Part shown: piece after piece, positions 1 to 7,831 of the stretch
How the letters are laid out: each line of letters opens with the position of its first letter
Numbering within the stretch: the first letter of the stretch is position 1
Notes under the pieces: model-generated
What the model was told of the DNA's origin: nothing
Databases searched by the model: none
What the model saw: only the letters and a program-made list of their open reading frames with translations
Origin: an uncultured Prevotellaceae bacterium
GTDB lineage: Bacteria; Bacteroidota; Bacteroidia; Bacteroidales; Bacteroidaceae
DNA: 14,453 bases
Direction: 5' to 3'
NCBI GenBank assembly: GCA_937877625.1
Contig: CALFJG010000042.1
Coordinates: 1 to 14,453, forward strand
Made by a program: the position numbers and the translations under genes

Positions 1-122
1 CAACTTTATTCTTGATTAGCTCAGGCTTTATCAACTGGGGAAATCCGCTGAGCCGCTCTTTGCACCCTTAGCGTTTAGGCAAAAACACGAGTGGTTATGT
101 GTGTCAGAGGTGAAGAATTTGC

Positions 123-130
123 TATTTTTG
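123..130 (+). promoter_or_regulatory. Candidate -7 promoter box for the GH18 gene
   Basis: TATTTTTG matches the Bacteroidetes -7 consensus TAnnTTTG exactly. It lies 30 bases before the ATG at 161, which would give a short untranslated leader of about 25 nt. No convincing TTTG-type -33 box is visible 19-21 nt upstream, so the call rests on one box. If correct, it rules out the upstream GTG at 101 as the start codon. Nothing else is recognisable in bases 1-122. Confidence 0.35.
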
Positions 131-160
131 CCACGAATGAAACCTCTTTATTATATAGAA

Positions 161-2620
161 ATGAGAACAACGATTAAAATCCTTTTGCTTCTTGTGCTTT
201 TTACACAGGCGCATAGTTCCGCAGTGGCACAAGTAGATAACTATTGTCTTCGCCTTGTAGATGGAGGCAGCGTGGACTGCGGGCCGATGCCCGAATTAGA
301 CGGGCTTAGTACTTTTACCATTCAGTTTTGGTTCAACGCTGATGAGTGGACGGAGGGTGCTACACTACTCTCGCGTGGCGAAGAACTCTCCGTGCGCCTT
401 GGGGTAGCAGGCACCCTCGTTATTACTTCAAGAGGCAAAGAAATTTCTTTGAAGAATACTAATCTTGTCGCAGGCAAATGGATACCACTGATGATTGTTT
501 CAACGAGTAATCGTACGCGTATCTATATAGACAATACACAAGTACGAAACATTGTAACTTCAGGAGTTTTGCCCGAAACTTCAAGCCGCTTTGTTTTAGG
601 GGGAGATACTTACAAAGGACGTGTTGACGAGGTGCGTGTGTGGAAAACAGAGCTCGCCTCTGACTACGAGTTTTTTACCCATACCACCCTCAATAAGTGG
701 GTGCCACAGTTGGACGACCTTGTGGCTTATTTCAAGTTTGACCAGCCCTGGTGTGGTAACGTTGTTGACTATAAACCTCTCTTTGTATCTACCGCAAAAA
801 CCAATCATCACGGTGTTTTCTCAGCCGACGGAGCCACACGCGAAAAAGTTACCGATAATGCTGACGGACTTCCTTATCTTCTTATGGGCGGTTACACCAA
901 CAACGAGCGTTTTTTCGACAATGGCATTGAGCGCGACAAATACCTCCTTTCCAATGACCTTATCATACTCGGTTTGCAGTCATATGCCGATGGTCATGTG
1001 TTGGCGCGCACGTCAAACGACCATGCTACGGTGCGCAAAGGAGAGTATTTAGATTACTATAAAACAAAATCACGCTCAGGCATCCTCTCCCTCACGGGTT
1101 CTGGAGCCTATATGATGTGTCCTGCTGCTGTGTTTGTGCCGAGCGATGGCTACACGCTTGAGACTTGGATCTGTGTAGATGAGTGGACAGAAGGTGCTTT
1201 TATCTTCAAAAAAGAAAATGCTGCTGCTACGAAAGGCTTCTCCGTGCGTCTCGGCAATGAGTCAGACCGTGAACTTGTTGTACGTATTGACGGGCGTGAG
1301 TACTTTATCACCAACACTATTCAAACAGGGCGTTGGAGTCATCTTGCTATAACACCGGGCTCGGGGACGACGAATCACTATGCGCTTTTCTGCTATGTCA
1401 GTGGGCGAACCTGTCTGCCCGATGCTTCACGCTCTGATGCCAGCACTGATGTGATGCCCACGGGGATGGACAACCTCAAACTTTATGTGGGTCAAAATCT
1501 CAACGGCAAACTTGACGAAACAATGATTTGGCACTACACCTGTTCTTCCGATGAAATTGACGAACACCGCAAAGGAAACGTCCCAATGCCGGGACCAGGA
1601 AAGCCCGTTAGCGTGGCTACGATGAACAAAGTGGTGGCATACTATCGCTATGACAATGCCGACAATCTCGGTTGGGACTACTATTCGCAAGACGAGTGGC
1701 GCAATATAATGGCATCCTGTTATGATGGATACAGCGGTTTTCAGGTTCGCGTTTCTGTGACAGGCCACGATGGTTGGCAAACTACCATAGCTGATGCTGA
1801 GAAACGTAAGATCTTCGCTGCTGATCTTGCTGCGGAGTCAAAATACTACGACGGCGTAGAACTTGACCTTGAATGGATGGACGGCACTCAAACCAATCTC
1901 GGTCTGCTCGCCGATGAAATCCTGGCGGTACTACCTAAGGGTAAAACCCTTATGATATCCCACCACCAATATGGTGCTTATCAGTTTCCCAAAGAAAAGA
2001 TAAACAATGTTGACGGGTTTACCTTTCAGCAGTATGGCCCGCAAAATCGCTGGTATAGTTATAGTGCCTTCACAAGTGGCTATGAAGCGTTCCTTAACTA
2101 CGGCTATCCGAAGGATAAAATCTATCTTTCCTTTGGCACCACTACCTCTAACGGCTTTGACGACAGCGGAGCCTACGCCCGCGCTCCGATAGGTTATAGC
2201 TGGGGATTGATAGACAGCGACTATGTACCCGCTACCGACGGCTCTATAGAGAGTGGTAAATGGAACGGAAGCACTTTCTATTTCTGTGGCCCCGTGCAAG
2301 TTTATAATAGAGCAAAGTTCGTGCGCGACAATCAGATACAAGGTCTTTTCTATTGGGATATTTGCAACGACCTTTCTCCTTCTAATCCCTATAGCCTTAA
2401 TCGCAACGCCAACTATGCGCTCAACGCCAATGTAGATCCGCGCGTGGAGGAAGTTACTCCGCAATATCCTACGCCTACCTCTATTCGTGTTCTCAATGCC
2501 GAAGCGAACACATCAAACAGTGCAATTTCCACCTACGACCTTTCAGGCCGTCGTGTCAATCCTGCTACAATGACGCAAGGTGTGTATATACAAGGCGGCA
2601 AGTTGTTCATTAACCGTTAA
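161..2620 (+). CDS. Exported GH18-type glycosidase with two LamG-like domains and a Por-like C-terminal tail
   Basis: The protein is 819 aa from the ATG at 161. This start is chosen because it puts a signal peptide (MRTTIK, then a Leu-rich core ending AVAQ, no lipobox Cys) at the N-terminus; the in-frame GTG at 101 and ATG at 137 would place residues ahead of it. Two concanavalin/LamG-like domains lie at about residues 28-190 and 313-495. They are internal duplicates sharing DEWTEGA (from D61 and D340) and ending in LVAYFKFD and VVAYYRYD. A GH18 barrel follows: DGVELDLE at 564-571 matches the family DGxDxDxE with Glu at the third acidic position and the catalytic acid E571 and D569 kept. QQYG and FYWD fit later barrel strands. 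The tail (YDLSGRRV, then GVYIQGGKLFINR) resembles Bacteroidetes Por/T9SS-type sorting tails. Endo-beta-N-acetylglucosaminidase or chitinase activity on host or dietary glycans is inferred; the substrate is unknown. No susC/susD partner is seen in the window. Confidence 0.8.
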   Translation: MRTTIKILLLLVLFTQAHSSAVAQVDNYCLRLVDGGSVDCGPMPELDGLSTFTIQFWFNADEWTEGATLLSRGEELSVRLGVAGTLVITSRGKEISLKNTNLVAGKWIPLMIVSTSNRTRIYIDNTQVRNIVTSGVLPETSSRFVLGGDTYKGRVDEVRVWKTELASDYEFFTHTTLNKWVPQLDDLVAYFKFDQPWCGNVVDYKPLFVSTAKTNHHGVFSADGATREKVTDNADGLPYLLMGGYTNNERFFDNGIERDKYLLSNDLIILGLQSYADGHVLARTSNDHATVRKGEYLDYYKTKSRSGILSLTGSGAYMMCPAAVFVPSDGYTLETWICVDEWTEGAFIFKKENAAATKGFSVRLGNESDRELVVRIDGREYFITNTIQTGRWSHLAITPGSGTTNHYALFCYVSGRTCLPDASRSDASTDVMPTGMDNLKLYVGQNLNGKLDETMIWHYTCSSDEIDEHRKGNVPMPGPGKPVSVATMNKVVAYYRYDNADNLGWDYYSQDEWRNIMASCYDGYSGFQVRVSVTGHDGWQTTIADAEKRKIFAADLAAESKYYDGVELDLEWMDGTQTNLGLLADEILAVLPKGKTLMISHHQYGAYQFPKEKINNVDGFTFQQYGPQNRWYSYSAFTSGYEAFLNYGYPKDKIYLSFGTTTSNGFDDSGAYARAPIGYSWGLIDSDYVPATDGSIESGKWNGSTFYFCGPVQVYNRAKFVRDNQIQGLFYWDICNDLSPSNPYSLNRNANYALNANVDPRVEEVTPQYPTPTSIRVLNAEANTSNSAISTYDLSGRRVNPATMTQGVYIQGGKLFINR

Positions 2621-2621
2621 C

Positions 2622-2636
2622 CAATAACTCTTATTG
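2622..2636. terminator. Small AT-rich hairpin between convergent genes
   Basis: CAATAA-CTC-TTATTG forms a 6-bp stem with a 3-nt loop, straddling the 10-bp gap between the glycosidase stop (2618-2620) and the mutL stop (2631-2633). Its symmetry means it could act on transcripts from either side, but it is weak and has no U-tract, so terminator function is only a guess. Confidence 0.25.
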
Positions 2637-4433
2637 ATTAGCGTCGAAGAAGCTACTGATTTGCTCATCGCTCAGCGTAAAGAGCACAGGCTTCCCATCG
2701 GGAGTAAAGTTGGGGCTGTTGCCCGTAAAGAGTTCTCCGAGTAGGGAAAACATCTCATTGGCATTAAGTGCTTGACCTACCGGCAGTGCTGTACGTTTTG
2801 CTAATGCTAATGCCAAGCGATGGTGTATGGTGTCGGTTGCCTCCTCGTTTCCGCTAAGTGCATCGTCAAGGATGCCGCGCAGCAGATACTCCGGGTCTAT
2901 CCCCTCTGTGCCTGCTGGCACTCCATATATATTATAAGAGAGGTTCCCGTCTTCTTTGCGCAGGTCAAATCCGAGCGACAACAAGTCTGCTAACAATTTT
3001 TCCAACTCTGCTTCCTCGGCGGGCGAGAGCATCATCGTTTGAGGAAAGAGAAGCCCTTGTGATGGGGCTTTTTGTGCGGCCAATGACTTGCGGTAGCGGT
3101 CGTAGAGGATGCGCACATGCGCACGGTGTTGGTCTATAAGCATCAGTCCGCTGTGAATTGCCGTTACAATAAAACGTCCGTGGTATTGCAAAAACTCGGC
3201 AGCTTCGATAGCCGTTGTTTCTTCTGCGTTCTCTTTCCATAATGACGCTTTCGGTGCTTGCTGTTGTGCGGCGGGTGCAGAGGCGGGTGGGGGAGTGCTT
3301 GCAGTTTTTTCTGACGAAGCAAAGGGGGTGTAATAGGGGTCAGTGGTGATGCTCGGAGATGTCGTTGCCGTAGCGGTGTGTTCAGGCATAAATAGAGGAA
3401 TGTCGGGCATCTCGGCAGTATCAAAGTCGATGGTGGGTACGCCGCCATACTTCCCTAAGGCTTCGCGGACGGCAGCCAAAAGGATCTGCCACAAGGTTTG
3501 CTCGTCTTGGAACTTTATCTCTGTTTTCGTGGGGTGGATATTCACGTCTATTTGCGCGGGATCTACATCAATGCGCAGGAAGAACGGTACTTGCTCGCCC
3601 TCGGGCACCAACCGCTCGTAGGCTTGTTGCACGGCACGCGCGAAGTAAGGGTGGCGCATAAAACGATTGTTGGCAAAGAAGAACTGGTGTGGGCGTTTGC
3701 GGCGCGCGCTGTTGGGCGTGCCGGTATATCCTGTTATCTTTCCCAGGTCGGTTTCCACACTAACGGGCAGCAGCTGTTTGTCTATGCGGTGGCCGAAAAG
3801 TCCTGTGATACGTCCTCGAAAGCTGGTGGCCGGAAGGTCATATATCAGTGTGCCGTCGCGGTGTATTTGAAATGCCACATCGGGGTGAGCCAGTGCTAAG
3901 CGTTCAAACTCTGAAAGGATATTGCCCATCTCGGTAAGGTCGCTTTTAAGAAACTTGCGGCGTGCGGGGATGTTGAAGAATAGGTTGCGTACGGCAAAGT
4001 TAGCCCCGCGCGGGGTGTTGATAGCCTCCGAGGCTTGCACCTTTCCACCTTCTATTTGCAGACGTGTGCCCAACTCATTGCCGTTGCTGCGTGTACGCAG
4101 TTCCACTTGCGACACTGCCGCAATACTTGGCAGCGCCTCGCCGCGAAACCCCATTGAGCGCAGTGCAAAGAGGTCTGTGGCTTGACGTATCTTACTCGTG
4201 GCGTGGCGTTCAAAGGCTAAGCGTGCATCGGTCGGACTCATCCCACAGCCGTTGTCAACCACCTGAATAAGCGTTTTGCCAGCTTCTTCTATCACTACTT
4301 GTATCAGTGTCGCACCGGCATCTACGGCGTTCTCCACAAGTTCTTTCACTACCGAGGCCGGGCGTTGTATCACCTCTCCCGCAGCAATTTGGTTTGCTAC
4401 GGTGTCAGGGAGTAGATGTATGATGTCGGGCAT
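2631..4433 (-). CDS. mutL: DNA mismatch repair protein MutL
   Basis: 600 aa, ATG at 4433. MutL is the ATP-driven matchmaker linking MutS-bound mismatches to strand incision. The N-terminal GHKL ATPase is intact: ANQIAAGEV at 13-21, KELVENAVDAGA at 30-41 (E31 and N35 align with E. coli E29 and N33), then DNGCGM and GFRGEAL. A Pro/Ala/Ser/Thr-rich linker (about residues 345-405) leads to the C-terminal dimerisation domain. The endonuclease motifs of non-MutH MutLs look degenerate. DQHA(x2)E(x4)E reads DQHRAHVRILYD at 434-445, with V440 and D445 in place of the two Glu. The ACK motif region reads AKRTAL (545-550), and the CPHGRP position reads TPDGKP (577-582). This is the last gene of the - strand cluster, 32 bp after the OstA-like gene. 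Identity is secure; lack of nuclease activity is inferred from these motifs. Confidence 0.97.
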   Translation of the reverse strand: MPDIIHLLPDTVANQIAAGEVIQRPASVVKELVENAVDAGATLIQVVIEEAGKTLIQVVDNGCGMSPTDARLAFERHATSKIRQATDLFALRSMGFRGEALPSIAAVSQVELRTRSNGNELGTRLQIEGGKVQASEAINTPRGANFAVRNLFFNIPARRKFLKSDLTEMGNILSEFERLALAHPDVAFQIHRDGTLIYDLPATSFRGRITGLFGHRIDKQLLPVSVETDLGKITGYTGTPNSARRKRPHQFFFANNRFMRHPYFARAVQQAYERLVPEGEQVPFFLRIDVDPAQIDVNIHPTKTEIKFQDEQTLWQILLAAVREALGKYGGVPTIDFDTAEMPDIPLFMPEHTATATTSPSITTDPYYTPFASSEKTASTPPPASAPAAQQQAPKASLWKENAEETTAIEAAEFLQYHGRFIVTAIHSGLMLIDQHRAHVRILYDRYRKSLAAQKAPSQGLLFPQTMMLSPAEEAELEKLLADLLSLGFDLRKEDGNLSYNIYGVPAGTEGIDPEYLLRGILDDALSGNEEATDTIHHRLALALAKRTALPVGQALNANEMFSLLGELFTGNSPNFTPDGKPVLFTLSDEQISSFFDANQ

Positions 4434-4465
4434 AGAATAGGAGTGATATTGTATTGCTGTTTACT

Positions 4466-6451
4466 TCATTCATTAGGCGGCAACACCTGTAACGGTGCGG
4501 TGCGGCGGGTAGTAGTGCGTAGTTCCGTGCCGCTTTTCTTGGGTCGCCAGTCTAAGAGGTCGTTAGCAGAGCGTGGGCGGATATAGTCGAACCACGTGAA
4601 GTTCTCAAGTTGTGTATGTGGGCGTGGGGCCATACCGATGGCATAGAAATAACTTTCAGCCGCAGGTGTCCAGATGCGGCTCAGCTTGCGGGCTTTGAGC
4701 GTCATACGCATCTCGGTGGTTTCGGTGTAGTTATGATAGAGGAGCAGGCTATCTTTTTCCATCGGGTACATCACGGCACACACATTGCCGTCGGCTTCGG
4801 TGCGTACCATCTCGCCGTTGTCGAAATAGGCGCGCATCTGATGTGCCGAGAGTTGATTGAAGTGGAGCGTATCAACTTGCTCGGCTACTAAGGCTTGCCG
4901 GTTTACGTAGATGCTGTCCACCGTGCTGTCGTTGGTGTAAACCACGATTTCTTCGCCGAGAACCTGCCGCTGGTCGCTCCATACGATAGGGTCGCGCAGC
5001 AGGTGTATAGTCTGTTCGCGTTGGTTGAACACCAGTGTGTCGCAGACGGCTTGCACGTCTTCTCGGTAGGCACGTACGTGGCGTATGCCGCGTACCACGC
5101 GGTAGGCACTGTCGGTGTTCAGGTGGAGGGTGTGGATGCGTAGTGTGTCGGCATGTGCTGAAAGTACCTGCGGCTTGGAGTAGTCTTCCACCAAGGCACG
5201 TCCCGTGGCCATGCCTTCGCCTGTGTTTTGGTTGTAGGCCACGCTGTCGCCGCGCAGTCGTGCTTTGCGCTTGAAGTCTTGCATATCCACATCGCCCACG
5301 GCTTTGAGCCACCCTGTTTTGTCGTTGTACTCGCCGCGTTGTGCCGTGAGGTCTTGCAGTGCGAGGTGGTCTTGGAAATGCACGTTTTCGTAGGCGTGCG
5401 CCTCGCCTGTGTTTTCGTTGTAGTCGCCGCGCTCACACGTCAGCGTGCGTTGCGTGGGTTGTTCGGTGAACACGACGTGTCCGTAGCCTTTCACCAGTTT
5501 CTCGCGCTCATAATACTCTCCGCGGTCGCACGTGAGCGTGCGGTGGTTGAGGGCATCGGTGTAGCGCACATTGTCTGTGGCATCAAGCTTTCCTGTGTTC
5601 TCGTTATATACGGCGTTGTCGCTCACGAGTGTGCGTTGCTGCAAACGGTCGGTGTAGGTGACGTTGCCGAAGATGTTTACTATTCCGTTCTGCTTGTTAT
5701 AATGGAGTGAGTCGCCTGTTAGTTCGCGACCTTGGGGTTTGATAAGTTTGCTGCCGGTGGTCATCCGTGCCTCTCGCGTGTCGGTGTTGTAGTAGGCGTT
5801 TTCGGTGTAGATGTTGTTGTCGCGGCTGATGATGTTGCTCGGCCCGGTGAGGTGCGCCCAGTGCGTGTGGAGGTCGTACTCCAGGTCGTCGGTGGTGAGG
5901 TTAAAGCGAGGGTTGTGTAGTTTAACGTTGCTTGTGAAGTACGACTTACGCTGCCCGGTGAAATACTCTCCGAAGTCGCTGGTGAGTGTGTTCTCTCCGT
6001 CCACCAATTTCCCGCCGTCAAAATATCTTCCGACACCTTCAAGGCGGTAGTACACCAGGCTGTCGGTGATGAGTGTGCGGTTGCGGTGCGTCAGGGTGAC
6101 GTCGCGCCCTGTCATACGTCCTATCTGCGACTGCCCATCGTAGAAGAGGTGTTGCCCGGTGAGCGATAGTGTGTCGCCTTGTAGCAGTTTTACGTGTCCG
6201 AAAGCCTGGAACGAGTTGGTGCTTTCGTAGAACACGGCACTATCGCTTAGCAGTTGCATGTTGCCCTGACGCAGATGTACTTTCCCGGAGAGCCGTCGGG
6301 CATCGGGGTCTATGTCCCGGTCGTACATGTTGCGGTCGGCGTGGATAAGTTCCACGCGTTCCTCGCGTGTGCCGCCTCGTTGTGCAAACGCGCAAAGCCC
6401 CCCTGCAAGCAGGAGGGTCAGCACGATGACTATGCGTTTAAGGGGGGACAT
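4466..6451 (-). CDS. OstA/LptA-like periplasmic protein with jelly-roll repeats
   Basis: 661 aa from the ATG at 6451; a TTG nine bases further upstream is in frame but would only add three residues before the signal peptide. The N-terminus (MSPLKR, hydrophobic VIVLTLLLAGGLCA, then FAQ) is a type I signal peptide. The body is built from repeated ~33-residue units recalling the OstA/LptA beta-jellyroll. Each has a variant of RGxYNENTG followed by A-x-x-x-V, for example DNAVYNENTG, ERGDYNENTG, QRGEYNDKTG and GDSVAYNQNTG. LptA proteins bridge the periplasm to carry lipopolysaccharide; this one is three to four times longer than E. coli LptA (about 185 aa), the form usual in Bacteroidetes. A non-repeat tail of about 100 residues ends in a basic, Thr-rich stretch. 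It starts 13 bp after the SurA-like gene, which fits outer-membrane assembly. The exact role is inferred from family and neighbours. Confidence 0.8.
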   Translation of the reverse strand: MSPLKRIVIVLTLLLAGGLCAFAQRGGTREERVELIHADRNMYDRDIDPDARRLSGKVHLRQGNMQLLSDSAVFYESTNSFQAFGHVKLLQGDTLSLTGQHLFYDGQSQIGRMTGRDVTLTHRNRTLITDSLVYYRLEGVGRYFDGGKLVDGENTLTSDFGEYFTGQRKSYFTSNVKLHNPRFNLTTDDLEYDLHTHWAHLTGPSNIISRDNNIYTENAYYNTDTREARMTTGSKLIKPQGRELTGDSLHYNKQNGIVNIFGNVTYTDRLQQRTLVSDNAVYNENTGKLDATDNVRYTDALNHRTLTCDRGEYYEREKLVKGYGHVVFTEQPTQRTLTCERGDYNENTGEAHAYENVHFQDHLALQDLTAQRGEYNDKTGWLKAVGDVDMQDFKRKARLRGDSVAYNQNTGEGMATGRALVEDYSKPQVLSAHADTLRIHTLHLNTDSAYRVVRGIRHVRAYREDVQAVCDTLVFNQREQTIHLLRDPIVWSDQRQVLGEEIVVYTNDSTVDSIYVNRQALVAEQVDTLHFNQLSAHQMRAYFDNGEMVRTEADGNVCAVMYPMEKDSLLLYHNYTETTEMRMTLKARKLSRIWTPAAESYFYAIGMAPRPHTQLENFTWFDYIRPRSANDLLDWRPKKSGTELRTTTRRTAPLQVLPPNE

Positions 6452-6464
6452 CAATAGCAACGGT

Positions 6465-7814
6465 TTATTGCCCTGCGGTGCCCCAGCCGGGGAAGTGGTA
6501 GTTGCAGCCCTGCCATTCAGGGTCGATGCGCACGTAGGTCTTTCCTATCTTTTCGCGCACCCACTCTTCAAGTCGTGCCTCGCGGCGTTCGGCCAAAAGG
6601 ATTTCGGAGAGTGTCTGATAGTCTTGTTCAAGCGTTGCGCGGTGGGCGGGGATGCGGTTTTTAACTTTTACGATGGCACAAACCGTGCGGTGTTTCTGCG
6701 TGGTGAAGATAAAGGAGCGCGACACGTCGCCTATTTGCAGCGTATCTACGGTGCGTGCTAAGGCTTGCGGCATATCGGCCACGGCAAAGAGCGAGGTGAT
6801 TTCTATATCTGTCTGATTGGCCATTAGCCCCTGGCTCATACGCGTGTCTTTGTCGTCGCTGTAGCGCAGAACGCCTTGCTCAAAGGTGAAGAAGCCTGAG
6901 CGGATGGAGTCGCCGATCTCGTCTAAGTGTGTCAGGGCGCGTGTGTATTCGGCGTCGTCAATCTTTGGCGTTAGCAGGATGTGGCGCACGTTCACTTTGT
7001 CGCCGCGTTTTTCTATGAGCTGGATGATGTGGTAGCCGTACTGTGTCTTCACTACTTTCGACACCTTGCCTGGTTCGTTGAGGGCGAAGGCGGCGGCAGA
7101 AAACTCGGGTACCCACTGTCCCTTGCCGTGGAAGCCGAGCTCACCGCCGTTGTGATAGCTGTCGTCTTCGGAGTTGAGGCGTGCGAGCGACGCGAAGTCG
7201 GCCTGGCCGGCATTGACGCGCCGGGCGATGTCGCGTAGTTGTTCTTCCACACGTGCCACCTCTTCTGCCGAGGGCTCGGGAGAAATGGTGATTACCTGTA
7301 GTTCATACTGCTCGGGGATGAGTGGCAGGCTGTCCTCGGGTATGTTGGCAAAGTGTTCGCGCACCTCGGAAGGCGTTACGCGAATGTGCTGAACGATGTT
7401 GCGCTGCGCCCCTTGCACCATCTGTTGCTCGCGTATGCGCTGTGTCAGATCGTCGCGCAGCTGCGCTATTGATTTGTGCGCCTGCAACTCTACGTTTTCT
7501 ACTGAGCCATACACGTCTATGTAGCGTTCTATCATAGCATCCACCTGTTGGCGAATGCCGCTCTCGTTCACCTCCACGCTGTCAAGTTGTGCTTGATGGA
7601 GATAGAGCTTTTGTACGGCAATCTGCTCGGGGATGTCGCAGGGGTTGGTTACGAGGATGCCTTGCATCTCTGAACTGATGCGCGATTCCTCTACATCGCT
7701 GAGCAGGATGGGTTCGTTGCCTACCACCCACACCACCTTGTCGATGGTTGCGGGCTGGGCGATGGCGAGGAGCGAGGAGGCAAAGACTATTGTAGTCAGA
7801 AGAATTTTCTGCAT
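6465..7814 (-). CDS. SurA-like periplasmic peptidyl-prolyl isomerase (parvulin family)
   Basis: 449 aa, ATG at 7814. Residues 1-20 (MQKILLTTIVFASSLLAIAQ) are a signal peptide. A SurA-type N-terminal helical chaperone region (about 25-165) includes VVWVVGNEPILLSDVEE. The first parvulin domain (about 170-270) is complete, with GGELG at 223-227 and YGYHII at 259-264. The second (about 273-385) begins with VRHILL but lacks GGELG and the YGYHI end, so it looks catalytically degenerate and may serve as a chaperone or spacer. SurA escorts unfolded beta-barrel proteins across the periplasm. It sits 17 bp after the other isomerase gene and 13 bp before the OstA-like gene, consistent with co-transcription. 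The symbol surA is withheld because orthology to the E. coli gene cannot be shown here. Confidence 0.9.
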   Translation of the reverse strand: MQKILLTTIVFASSLLAIAQPATIDKVVWVVGNEPILLSDVEESRISSEMQGILVTNPCDIPEQIAVQKLYLHQAQLDSVEVNESGIRQQVDAMIERYIDVYGSVENVELQAHKSIAQLRDDLTQRIREQQMVQGAQRNIVQHIRVTPSEVREHFANIPEDSLPLIPEQYELQVITISPEPSAEEVARVEEQLRDIARRVNAGQADFASLARLNSEDDSYHNGGELGFHGKGQWVPEFSAAAFALNEPGKVSKVVKTQYGYHIIQLIEKRGDKVNVRHILLTPKIDDAEYTRALTHLDEIGDSIRSGFFTFEQGVLRYSDDKDTRMSQGLMANQTDIEITSLFAVADMPQALARTVDTLQIGDVSRSFIFTTQKHRTVCAIVKVKNRIPAHRATLEQDYQTLSEILLAERREARLEEWVREKIGKTYVRIDPEWQGCNYHFPGWGTAGQ

Positions 7815-7831
7815 AGACTTCTTGATTGAGT

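Noticed and set aside
1..122. tRNA or small RNA at the left edge
   Set aside because: No cloverleaf, GTTCRA arm or other RNA signature could be found.
101..160. Upstream GTG start for the glycosidase gene
   Set aside because: It would bury the signal peptide behind 20 residues and start ahead of the candidate -7 box at 123-130.
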